Shown here one piece after another: positions 9,459-17,844 of a stretch of 64,000 nt of DNA (positions within the stretch are counted from its first letter, which is position 1; the number at the start of each line of letters is the position of its first letter). Below the pieces are notes generated by a model. That model made no database searches, had not been told where the DNA came from, and was given only the letters and a program-made list of their open reading frames with translations. The translations under genes were made by a program, and so were the position numbers. Source of the DNA: Schlesneria sp. DSM 10557 (lineage in GTDB: Bacteria > Planctomycetota > Planctomycetia > Planctomycetales > Planctomycetaceae); the NCBI RefSeq assembly GCF_041860085.1, contig NZ_CP124747.1, positions 5,270,001 through 5,334,000 of the forward strand, in the 5' to 3' direction.

Positions 9459-11945
9459 ATGACGCATGATTCTCACCCTGCTGTTCAATCTCGATCCCGT
9501 AATTCTCACGCTCCTGCGTCGCGCCTGATCGTTGCCGCGTTGGCCGGACTATGGCTCGTTTGTCAGGGGCTCTCCGCAGAACTGAGCGGGGCCGAACAGG
9601 CCGCCGCCCGACCGGGGATGCTTGATCTTACCGACGGCATCGTGGTCGCGCCCGAGGGGCTATCTGATCGCGAGAAGAAAGCGGTTTCACTACTGATCGA
9701 GGAAGTTCGCAAACGGACGATGGTCCGATGGACTGAGCAGCAAAGCCTGCCGGCATCGAGCAACACTCCGGTCATTCTGGTCGGTCCCTTCAAGGTGATT
9801 CGACCCGTGCTGTCGAAGTCGGGCTCCCGTGTGAAGTTGCCCGAGACGGCGGGACCGAGCGAGGGATATCAGATCGAATCCCTTTCCTCCCCGAAACTCA
9901 TCGCCGTTGTCGGCAACGATGAACGAGGTGTCCTGTTTGGTGTCGGGCGGCTATTGCGGGAACTGCGGATGTCTCGCGGCCGGGTTGAACTCCCTGCGGA
10001 CTTCCGTGAAACGTCCGCACCGGAAACTTCTCTGCGCGGTCACCAGTTGGGCTATCGTCAGAAGACGAATTCCTACGACGCCTGGGACGTGGACCATTGG
10101 GACCAGTACATTCGCGATCTGGCCCTCTTCGGGACCAATGCAATCGAGCTGATTCCACCTCGGTCGGACGATGCTCTCGACAGCCCTCATTTTCCCGTTC
10201 CACCGATGGAAATGATGGTCGAAATGTCCCGTCTGGCAGATGGGTACGGGCTGGACGTCTGGGTCTGGTACCCCGCCATGGATAAAGACTACGCCGACGC
10301 CGGGACCGTGGAATTTGCCCTGCGTGAATGGGAGGAAGTCTATAAGCGGCTCCCCCGTATTGATGTTGTCTTCGTCCCCGGGGGGGATCCGGGGCACACT
10401 CACCCGCTTCCGCTGATGGCCCTGCTGGAGAAGCAGGCGGCTCTGTTACGGAAGTATCATCCCAAGGCCCAGATGTGGATGTCGCCTCAAAGCTTCAATA
10501 AGGACTGGGATGATGAGTTCTACCAGTTCATGAAGTCGGAACCGAAATGGCTGGATGGGATCGTCTTTGGCCCGCAGGTGCGGATGAGTCTTGAAGAGGT
10601 ACGGCAGGCGATTCCTCAGCAGTATCCGATTCGGGGCTATCCAGACATCACCCATAGCACGAACTGTCAGCACCCTGTACCGGAATGGGACGTCGCCTTT
10701 GGAATTACGGAAGGACGCGAGGTGATCAACCCGCGCCCACTGAGTCAGGCCGAGATCTTCAAGTATTACCAGAAATCGACCGTCGGGTTTCTGACCTATT
10801 CTGAAGGGTGCAATGACGACGTAAATAAATTTGTCTGGAGCGGACTCGGCTGGAACAGCAAAACGCCCGTCATCGAAATCCTGCGGCAATACAGTCGCTA
10901 CTTCATATCAGAGCAATTCACCGAGGAGTTTGCTCATGGTCTGCTGGCACTGGAACAGAACTGGGTGGGACCCTTACTCACTAATACAGGAGTGGAAACA
11001 ACGCTGCATCAGTTTCAGGTTATGGAACAGACGGGGGGAGCACGCCTGCTGCTGAACTGGCGTTTCCAGCAGGCGCTCTACCGGGCCTACTATGATGCCT
11101 ACCTGCGTGACCGGTTGATCGCAGAAACGGCTCAGCGGGCCGAAGCGGCGGATCTCCTGCGTCGGGCTGACCGCATCGGATCTCTCGTGGCGATCGCCCA
11201 GGCGGACGCGGTGCTGGATCAGGCCGATCTGAAGCAGGTTTCTCCGGCACGACGCGATCGAGTCAATGAATTGGGAGAAGCGCTGTACCAAAGCATCCGG
11301 ATGCAGCTCAACAGCAAACTTCATCAGGGTGAGCATGGCCGGGGAACGTCGCAGGATACGATTGATCGACCATTGAATGATCGATTCTGGCTGAAGGGGC
11401 AGCTCACCCAGGTCCGAGCGGAGCAGAAGGAATCGCAGCGACTTCATGCCTTGAATGAAATCCTGAACCGAACGAATCCGGGGCCCGGCAGCTTTTATGA
11501 CGACCTGGGAGATCCGCGTCGACAACCGCATCTGGTTCCTAATACCGTCCCGTTTGTCGAGAACCCCGACTTCCGTAAGTCCGTCTATACGAGTTTTGAT
11601 TTTCGCGTCGATCGGCCGCGGGAATGGTGGACGAACGTGCTCTCGATGTATGACGCACCGCTCGTGATGCGATATGAAGGGCTCGACCCGAAGTCTCGTT
11701 ATGTGGTCCGGGTTGTCTATTCGTCAGAACCGACTCGCAAATTGAAAGTCCGGATGGACGCGAACGGGGAAGTCGTCCATGACTGGATGTTCAAACCGGA
11801 TGAAATGACACCGCTCGAATTCAACGTTCCCCCTTCCGCGACCAGTAAGGGTGAACTGACACTCCGCTGGACGCGCGAGCCCGGCATGGGTGGGAACGGA
11901 CGGGGATGCCAGGTCGCCGAAGTCTGGCTGCTGAAGCAACCCTGA
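9459..11945 (+). CDS. Secreted glycoside-hydrolase-like protein
   Basis: This 828-residue protein has an N-terminal signal peptide (hydrophobic core about 22-40). Residues about 50-190 resemble the alpha+beta domain found in front of GH20/GH67-type catalytic barrels, ending at a GVGRLLRELR element. A TIM-barrel-like region follows, with YIRDLALFGTNAIELIPP, GLDVWVWYP and FVPGGDPGHTHP segments of the kind seen in GH20/GH67/GH84-like enzymes. The last 250 residues are helical and then beta-rich, ending in a sheet-type domain that could bind carbohydrate. It probably attacks an external polysaccharide or glycoside. The exact family and catalytic residues cannot be fixed by eye. It stands alone, 148 bp after the AIG2-like gene. 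Confidence 0.7.
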   Translation: MTHDSHPAVQSRSRNSHAPASRLIVAALAGLWLVCQGLSAELSGAEQAAARPGMLDLTDGIVVAPEGLSDREKKAVSLLIEEVRKRTMVRWTEQQSLPASSNTPVILVGPFKVIRPVLSKSGSRVKLPETAGPSEGYQIESLSSPKLIAVVGNDERGVLFGVGRLLRELRMSRGRVELPADFRETSAPETSLRGHQLGYRQKTNSYDAWDVDHWDQYIRDLALFGTNAIELIPPRSDDALDSPHFPVPPMEMMVEMSRLADGYGLDVWVWYPAMDKDYADAGTVEFALREWEEVYKRLPRIDVVFVPGGDPGHTHPLPLMALLEKQAALLRKYHPKAQMWMSPQSFNKDWDDEFYQFMKSEPKWLDGIVFGPQVRMSLEEVRQAIPQQYPIRGYPDITHSTNCQHPVPEWDVAFGITEGREVINPRPLSQAEIFKYYQKSTVGFLTYSEGCNDDVNKFVWSGLGWNSKTPVIEILRQYSRYFISEQFTEEFAHGLLALEQNWVGPLLTNTGVETTLHQFQVMEQTGGARLLLNWRFQQALYRAYYDAYLRDRLIAETAQRAEAADLLRRADRIGSLVAIAQADAVLDQADLKQVSPARRDRVNELGEALYQSIRMQLNSKLHQGEHGRGTSQDTIDRPLNDRFWLKGQLTQVRAEQKESQRLHALNEILNRTNPGPGSFYDDLGDPRRQPHLVPNTVPFVENPDFRKSVYTSFDFRVDRPREWWTNVLSMYDAPLVMRYEGLDPKSRYVVRVVYSSEPTRKLKVRMDANGEVVHDWMFKPDEMTPLEFNVPPSATSKGELTLRWTREPGMGGNGRGCQVAEVWLLKQP

Positions 11946-12222
11946 TCCGCGTGGGCCACCGCCCGTTCGGCACGGTAGGACTCTCGGCACGTCGCTCTGT
12001 TAGCGGGGCCCCTTCGGCATGATCAACGCCGTGTGGGGCGATGCAGGGAACTATTCAACGAGCGGCCCGTGGAGGCAGTTGCCGAAGTCGCTATTCGTGC
12101 TGCTGACGGACGCGATCGTCGCTCGCTATATAGCGAGAAGTACCGCAACGGAGTACCGTAATCAGGCCTGCAGTCATCGATGTTCTATTCGCCGGGCAGG
12201 GACGCTCTATCGCGGAGCTGAA

Positions 12223-13182
12223 ATGTTGCGAAAGCCAACGGTCTTCATTGGGTCTTCCTCGGAAGGGCTGAAAGTCGCTCAGGCGCTTGAGGCCGCCTTC
12301 GGTCAGCGAGCGGAAGTCGAAGCATGGAACTCTGGTGCCATTTTTCAGCGTCACCAGGACTTTCTGACCTCATTACTCAACACCGCCAGTCTCTATGAAT
12401 TTGCGGTTCTCATTTTTACCAAGGACGATATCAGTGTGTCGCGCGGCAAGACGTATGCGGCCGCGCGGGACAATGTGCTGTTCGAGTTCGGGCTCTTCCT
12501 GGGCAAGCTGGGACCGCGGAGAGCGTTTACTCTTGTCGAAAGAGATCTCAAGATTCCCACCGATCTGCTGGGAATCACGCTCGATCAGTTCAGTCGCAAA
12601 AAAGACGGTCGTCCGACCGCCGAGTTTGCAGGAACAGCGGATAATATCGTCTCGCAGATCGTTACTCGGCATCACAATACGACCGAGTTTTCCCATCTGC
12701 CCGCGACGGCACTGGCAATCGGGTATTTTCATAACTTTCTGTCGCGCGTCCTGGATCAGTTAGATGATTTTGAGCCCGTACTCGTCGGCCGTCGCCGGTT
12801 CGATTACAGCACCTTTACGCTCCATGTCATTGTCCCGGATCGACTGGACGTTCTGGACCAGGATAAGTTCAAGAAGATTCTGCGCGGGCTGGAACCGGTG
12901 ACGGTCAAGTGCCGACTTCGCGAGTTTCCCTTTTATATCAAGGGGATTCCTGCCGAGGGGACGACACATCTCGACTTGTTCGACATCCCCACAACGATGC
13001 GGGCCTCCCGAGAGACGATTTGTCGAGTCTTTCGTGAAGAATATGTCGGAGTGAATGATCTCCAGGTGCAGGCCGAGCGGCGCGAAGTATCGAACTTCGA
13101 GAGAACACTTCAGCTTCTGCTGAATGAGCACCCCCGATGGCAGCGTTACGTGAAGTTCGTCTATCTGTCCGATTTCCTTTGA
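12223..13182 (+). CDS. TIR-STING protein (CBASS-type effector), no adjacent cyclase
   Basis: This 319-residue protein has two domains. Residues 4-125 match the TIR family of CBASS/Pycsar effectors (PF10137): VFIGSSSEGL at the start, RDNVLFEFGLFLGKLG (82-97) containing the likely catalytic NADase Glu88, and IPTDLLGIT. Residues about 158-312 match bacterial STING: ATALAIGYFHNFL (161-173) corresponds to the GLAxxYYxxYL helix of STING, LFDIPTT (252-258) to the ligand-contacting segment, and a terminal EVSNFxxxL helix follows. In known systems cyclic dinucleotide binding to STING polymerises the protein and the TIR domain destroys NAD+, stopping phage growth by killing the cell. I start it at ATG 12223 because GGAG lies 5 bases upstream; the open frame upstream is not needed. 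No CD-NTase gene lies on either side, which is unusual. Confidence 0.85.
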   Translation: MLRKPTVFIGSSSEGLKVAQALEAAFGQRAEVEAWNSGAIFQRHQDFLTSLLNTASLYEFAVLIFTKDDISVSRGKTYAAARDNVLFEFGLFLGKLGPRRAFTLVERDLKIPTDLLGITLDQFSRKKDGRPTAEFAGTADNIVSQIVTRHHNTTEFSHLPATALAIGYFHNFLSRVLDQLDDFEPVLVGRRRFDYSTFTLHVIVPDRLDVLDQDKFKKILRGLEPVTVKCRLREFPFYIKGIPAEGTTHLDLFDIPTTMRASRETICRVFREEYVGVNDLQVQAERREVSNFERTLQLLLNEHPRWQRYVKFVYLSDFL

Positions 13183-13230
13183 CGAACAAGTCCCAGCAAC
13201 GCGTGCTGACGGCTCCCACTAGAGCTTCTA

Positions 13231-14601
13231 CTAGAACAGTGCCGTGATGGGATTCCCATCGACAATGCGATGCGGCCGGCCGAGCGGGTCGTGAAGTTCT
13301 GCGTCGGGATTGATTCCCAGGCTATGGTAGATCGTCGCCAGCATGTCTTCCGGTGAGACCGGGTTGGATGCCGGGTAGGCCGCATCTTTGTCGCTGCTGC
13401 CGTAGACCTGTCCGCCACGGATCCCCCCTCCCGCCAGGATCGCGGATTGGACGCGCCCCCAGTGGTCACGCCCCTGCGTCGAATTCAGCATGGGCGTTCG
13501 CCCGAACTCACCGTACATGGCTACCAGGGTTTCATCCAGCAGGCCTCGTTCTGACAGGTCGTCCATCAGCGCCGCGAATCCGGGATCGAGGGACTTCAGG
13601 CAATACGGTTCGGTCAGCATGGACGTTCCCGCGTGGTTGTCCCACACGTTCGACACAACGCCGTTCGCGAAAACGGTCATCCACGAGATCGTTACCAGCC
13701 GCACACCCGCTTCCACCAGTCTGCGCGCCAGAAGCATCGATTCGCCCCATTCGTTCCGGCCATACTTGTCGCGTAGTGCCGGGTCTTCCTTGTCCAGATT
13801 GAAGGCATTCTGGGCAACGGAAGACGTGAGCATTCGGACCGCTTGATCACGATAAAGATCAATGTTTCGGGACGCCGCCAGTTGGTCGTAGCGTCGTTCC
13901 ACCTGATCGATCGTGCGGACCAGTCCCTGACGTGCCAGCAGTCGTGTGTTGCTCAGGTCTTCCAGCAACGACATCGTGTGAGTTGGCTTTTCCGTTGAGC
14001 CCCCCGCTGCGGCCGCGATTTCCATGGGATCATGGGCCGCACCGAGCCAGCCAGCGTGAGTTCCCGAGTAGGTGACGCCGCTATGACCGATGGGGCGAGG
14101 GATGGTCACGGCAGCAGGAAGGACCCCCGGCTTCGAGAAGGCCGAGACCATCGACCCCAGGTTCGGTGCATCCAGACGATTGCGCTGATTTCGAGGGACG
14201 ACGAGCGTATTGTTCACGCGTCCGGTTAACGTCCGATAGACGCTCGGTTCATGATTGTCGCTGTCGTGGGTTAATGAGCGGACGATGGCCAGCTTGTCGG
14301 TGTGCCGCGCGAAGTTCGGCATGTGCTCGCAGACGTCGATGCCGGGCGTCACCGTCTGGATGGGCTTGAACAGGCTACGCATGGCCGACGGGGAATGCGG
14401 CTTCATGTCCCACAGATCCTGCTGAGGGGGGCCACCCCAAAGGTAGATCAAGATGCAGGACTTTGCTTTACCAGTGGGAGTACTGGCAGCCGAGGGGGAG
14501 CCGTTAGCACGCAGTTGGTCGGCCCGCAGCAGTTGAGGAAGCGTCACGGCCCCTAAGCCGAACTGACCCAAACGTAACATGGCGTCGCGACGGTGCAACA
14601 T
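13231..14601 (-). CDS. DUF1501 protein, sulfatase-like fold, Tat-type leader
   Basis: This 456-residue protein belongs to DUF1501, a planctomycete-rich family with an alkaline-phosphatase/sulfatase-like fold. A twin-arginine-like leader (RRDAMLRLGQFG) opens the protein. Family landmarks include LIYLWGGPPQQDLWDMKP, VRSLTHDSDNHEPS and GEFGRTPMLN followed by GRDHWG. In the family these residues are thought to form a metal site, but activity is not established. Most DUF1501 genes sit beside a DUF1549/DUF1553 gene; this one does not. Twin palindromes lie 42-75 bp upstream of its start and may control it. It converges with the TIR-STING gene 48 bp away. Confidence 0.92.
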   Translation of the reverse strand: MLHRRDAMLRLGQFGLGAVTLPQLLRADQLRANGSPSAASTPTGKAKSCILIYLWGGPPQQDLWDMKPHSPSAMRSLFKPIQTVTPGIDVCEHMPNFARHTDKLAIVRSLTHDSDNHEPSVYRTLTGRVNNTLVVPRNQRNRLDAPNLGSMVSAFSKPGVLPAAVTIPRPIGHSGVTYSGTHAGWLGAAHDPMEIAAAAGGSTEKPTHTMSLLEDLSNTRLLARQGLVRTIDQVERRYDQLAASRNIDLYRDQAVRMLTSSVAQNAFNLDKEDPALRDKYGRNEWGESMLLARRLVEAGVRLVTISWMTVFANGVVSNVWDNHAGTSMLTEPYCLKSLDPGFAALMDDLSERGLLDETLVAMYGEFGRTPMLNSTQGRDHWGRVQSAILAGGGIRGGQVYGSSDKDAAYPASNPVSPEDMLATIYHSLGINPDAELHDPLGRPHRIVDGNPITALF

Positions 14602-14642
14602 GGTGGTGGCTCATTCAGTGGTCGTTGAATGCGAGGCTGCCA

Positions 14643-14676
14643 ATTGATGGTATCAATCGTTATTGATGCGATCAAT
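14643..14676. promoter_or_regulatory. Twin palindromes ATTGAT-N3-ATCAAT, putative operator
   Basis: Two perfect 15-bp palindromes stand side by side: ATTGATGGTATCAAT (14643-14657) and ATTGATGCGATCAAT (14662-14676). Only the three central bases differ; the gap is 4 bp and the centres are 19 bp apart, close to two helical turns. They are AT-rich in a GC-rich surrounding and lie 42-75 bp upstream of the DUF1501 start. This is the pattern expected for two dimers of a helix-turn-helix regulator. The core resembles an FNR box but has one base fewer in the middle. Confidence 0.7.
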
Positions 14677-14766
14677 GTGCATTCGTGCGAGTGAACCATC
14701 CGCCAGGAATCTCCTCCGCAGGGGGCAGCGAGTCAGGCTGGGTCGACGGACACGTTCAGGTCCGTC

Positions 14767-16074
14767 TTACTGCAGATCAGCGTCGTAGGTGATTCGCTGG
14801 TTCTTGACGAGGCGGTCGCATTCGATCGTCAGGGTGGGAGCGGAACCTCCTGCATCGATCGTGAATTCTTTCACTTCTCCTGGAAGCAGCCCCTTGAGTG
14901 ACTCCTTCGACCGAATTCCGTTCACTGCGGGGTGCGCGTCGTAGTAGATTGGCGCGATTCCGTCGTTCCGGACTTCGACTTTCGCTGCTGTTGCCGTGGC
15001 CTCAAATCGGGTCACGCGGAAGCGGTAGCCGCACGCCAGACTGGCGTCGCGAATGCGTGCGGGTGGTTGATGACGGGGCTGGGCATCTCCGATCATGAAC
15101 GAAATATGGAAGCGGGCTGCATGTTGCTCAAAGGGGATCCCGTGCGGGCCCTTCGCGGAGAGCGCGGCCGTCTGATCGATCTTCTCGAAAAAGCTGAACT
15201 CGCCCCCCGTCGGGGCAATCTTCCAGCGGTCGCGCCGCAGCGCTTCCCAGTTGGGCTCGTTGTACTGGCTGTGTTTGGCATGGTTGAAGGAGTCGTCAAA
15301 GACTCCAAAGGGCAGGTCCAGCAGTTGTGGATCCGAAGCGAAAGGGGCATGATCCCCCGCGGCATCGACCGAAATCATCCAGGGAGTCTCTCGGAATGTT
15401 TTCCCCAGGTGCAGGGCAAATTCGGATTGAAACTCGCGTGAGGGAAACGTCTGGCCCAGCTTCATGGGACCGTCGTAGATGTGGTATTCGGCCCACAATC
15501 CGAATCCAACTTCCACAAAGGCGATCCGGGGATCTCGATCGTATTTGTCTGCAAACGTCGTAAAAAATTCGAGGACGAACCGGCGGAGTTCAGGGTGCGA
15601 CCAGTCCGGAAATCCCGTCGTTTTATTCTCGCTCTTGCCGGTGGTCTCTTTGTAGTCGGGTAACTTTTTGATGTAAGCCGGAACCCCGGTCGGCTTTGCC
15701 ACGTAGGTGTCGTTCCAGCGAATGATCGCCTGATGACCGCGTGAAGCGACGGCGTCGAGTAACTCTTCCAGAACGCTCCAGTTGTATTGACCCTTCTCCG
15801 TGACAATCTGGTCGTACTGGAGATAGCTGTATTCCAGCTGGATCGGCGCTGTCTTGACCGCCCCGTTGGTGGCCCACAGGACAATCCCCGTCATGGGCTG
15901 AACAGAATCAATCTTCGCCGCGAGTTTCACCGGCCGAAAGTCGTCGGCCGACATCACCGGACCGGTCGCGTGAAGGATCAGCAGAGTAATTAACGTAGAG
16001 AGACACCCCAGGGAAGGAGCGGGAAGTTTGAAACGCGTGGCTGCTTGACCGCATTCGCTGACTGGCGTGGACAT
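14767..16074 (-). CDS. Exported DUF4832-like glycoside-hydrolase-fold protein
   Basis: This 435-residue protein has a signal peptide (about 22-42) and a TIM-barrel-like region, with GIVLWATN, YSYLQYDQIVTEKGQYNW, IIRWND and FVEVGFGLWAEYH segments, followed by a beta-sandwich-like C-terminus from about residue 335 (CGYRFRVTRFEATATAAKVEVRN). This order matches bacterial proteins with a C-terminal DUF4832 domain, often labelled putative glycosyl hydrolases. The glutamate in VEVGFG sits where a barrel enzyme could place an acid/base, but I cannot confirm a catalytic pair. It lies 165 bp upstream of the DUF1501 gene on the same strand; the twin palindromes lie between them, so the two genes need not share an operon. 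Confidence 0.65.
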   Translation of the reverse strand: MSTPVSECGQAATRFKLPAPSLGCLSTLITLLILHATGPVMSADDFRPVKLAAKIDSVQPMTGIVLWATNGAVKTAPIQLEYSYLQYDQIVTEKGQYNWSVLEELLDAVASRGHQAIIRWNDTYVAKPTGVPAYIKKLPDYKETTGKSENKTTGFPDWSHPELRRFVLEFFTTFADKYDRDPRIAFVEVGFGLWAEYHIYDGPMKLGQTFPSREFQSEFALHLGKTFRETPWMISVDAAGDHAPFASDPQLLDLPFGVFDDSFNHAKHSQYNEPNWEALRRDRWKIAPTGGEFSFFEKIDQTAALSAKGPHGIPFEQHAARFHISFMIGDAQPRHQPPARIRDASLACGYRFRVTRFEATATAAKVEVRNDGIAPIYYDAHPAVNGIRSKESLKGLLPGEVKEFTIDAGGSAPTLTIECDRLVKNQRITYDADLQ

Positions 16075-16297
16075 AGGGTAAGCTGCTTTCCATTTCGATG
16101 CTTGCGACGATGTTTTGACCGCACGGGAAGTTCAAGGGTAGACAGTCATGCTCATCGATGCGAGTCCTGCGGAAGCGTCCTTCCGGGGGCTGGGCTCCTG
16201 ACGACGTTTTACTCCCGACCGATTTGATTCGAGGTTCCGGCAAGCGTAGAGTTCGCAGTCATTCCGTCCACTTCATTTCAGGAAAGAATGGCCTCCC

Positions 16298-17797
16298 ATG
16301 CGAATTGCCGTCGGTGGAATTTCTCATGAAACCAGTTCGTTCGCAAAAGTTCCCACCCGCATCGCCGACTTCGCGGAGGGATTCGGGCTTTTTCGCGGTC
16401 CCGAAGTCATTCAGCGATTCACGGGTTCGAATATCTGCACGGGGGGATTTATCGAGGCGGCCGAAACTCATGGCTTTGAGATCGTGCCGCTGCTCTGGGG
16501 CTTCGCCTATCCCAGTGGACTGATCGTCCGCGAGGACTACGAGGCGCTCAAGCAGGAATTCCTCGATCGACTGCGTGCAGCCGAAATGGAAGGGGGCCCG
16601 GTAGACGGGGTGTTGCTCGATCTGCACGGAGCGATGGTTGTCGAGGGAATCGATGACGGTGATGGCGACTTCATTGAAGCGGTTCGTCGCGCCGTTGGTA
16701 ACGAACGACCGATCGGCGTCACTTTCGATCTTCATTCGAACCATACCCCTCGTCGCGTTGCGGCAGCGACAGCGATCGTCGGCTTCGACACCTTTCCGCA
16801 CGTGGATATGGCGGAACGGGGCCGCGAAATGGCAGACCTCGTGGTGAGAACGATTCGGAAAGAGATTAGTCCGACGATGAGTCTCCACCAATTACCGCTC
16901 TTCTGGAACACACCGACGCAGATCACAGCTCTTCCTCCCATGACGGACGTCATGGAGCGGGTGCACGAACTGGAACGTCGCAAAGGCGTTCTGGCCGTGA
17001 CACTCGCGACCGGCTTTCCGTGGTCGGATGTTCCGGATGTCGGGGCAAGCGTGATTGCGGTGACCGATGGTGATCCGGCACTGGCGAAAGCCGTGGCGGA
17101 TGAACTGGGGACATGGATCTGGGAGCACCGGGAACGCTGGTATCACCCGATGAAATCGGTGGGTGACGCCATCGCGGAAGGGAAACAGATTGGTCGTTAC
17201 CCGATTGTCCTGGCCGACCATGCGGACAATACAGGGGGGGGATCTCCGGGTGATGCGACGGAAGTCCTGATCACGTTCCTGGAACGCAAACTGACCGACG
17301 CGTTGATTCTCTACATCGTCGATCCCGAGGTTGCACAACAGGCACATGTAGCTGGCGTGGGGGCTGTCATGACCGTGGATGTCGGAGGAAAATCCGATCC
17401 GCTGCAAGGCCCCCCGGTGAGAATGACAGCCACAGTGAAGGCCGTTTCGACGGGGGACTTTACGTATGATGGTCCGATGTATGCCGGGCTGACCGGCAAC
17501 ATGGGATGCTCGGCCTGGCTCCAGCAGGATGGTGTCTCTGTCGTGGTCGTTTCAGCGCATGAGCAGCCACTGGGGCCCGCCTTTGCCAAGTCTCTCGGAA
17601 TTGATTGTCCGTCGATGAAGTACATCGCGGTCAAATCAGCCGCACATTTTCGGGCCAGTTTCGGAAAATTTGCGGGATCCATTTTCAACGTGGATACCAA
17701 GGCAATTCACACCCACGACTTCAGGCAACTCCCCTATCAGAAGCGGACACGGGCCGTGTTTCCGGTCGAGATTCCCCCCAGAGAAACCCATCGCTGA
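16298..17797 (+). CDS. M81-family metallopeptidase (MlrC-like)
   Basis: This 499-residue protein matches the M81/MlrC family (N-terminal DUF1485, C-terminal MlrC domain) over its full length. Landmarks are GGISHETSSF at residues 6-15, DLHGAM with Asp108 and His110, FDLHSN with Asp144 and His146, and DNTGGGSPGD near the middle. The family includes microcystinase C (MlrC), which degrades linearised microcystin, but most members act on unknown peptides or amides. No signal peptide is seen, so it acts in the cytoplasm. Neighbours transcribe away from it or converge, so it is a single-gene unit. The family is secure, the substrate is not. Confidence 0.92.
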   Translation: MRIAVGGISHETSSFAKVPTRIADFAEGFGLFRGPEVIQRFTGSNICTGGFIEAAETHGFEIVPLLWGFAYPSGLIVREDYEALKQEFLDRLRAAEMEGGPVDGVLLDLHGAMVVEGIDDGDGDFIEAVRRAVGNERPIGVTFDLHSNHTPRRVAAATAIVGFDTFPHVDMAERGREMADLVVRTIRKEISPTMSLHQLPLFWNTPTQITALPPMTDVMERVHELERRKGVLAVTLATGFPWSDVPDVGASVIAVTDGDPALAKAVADELGTWIWEHRERWYHPMKSVGDAIAEGKQIGRYPIVLADHADNTGGGSPGDATEVLITFLERKLTDALILYIVDPEVAQQAHVAGVGAVMTVDVGGKSDPLQGPPVRMTATVKAVSTGDFTYDGPMYAGLTGNMGCSAWLQQDGVSVVVVSAHEQPLGPAFAKSLGIDCPSMKYIAVKSAAHFRASFGKFAGSIFNVDTKAIHTHDFRQLPYQKRTRAVFPVEIPPRETHR

Positions 17798-17844
17798 ACG
17801 ACACGCGACCTGCTCACCACGGTGGTTTCGCACGCGATCTCGAC

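Noticed and set aside
12019-12222. Longer N-terminus for the TIR-STING protein
   Set aside because: The TIR fold starts right after ATG 12223, which has a GGAG site; the extra 68 residues look random.
14643-14676. FNR boxes
   Set aside because: The spacer between TTGAT and ATCAA is 3 bases here and 4 in FNR sites, so the label was not used.
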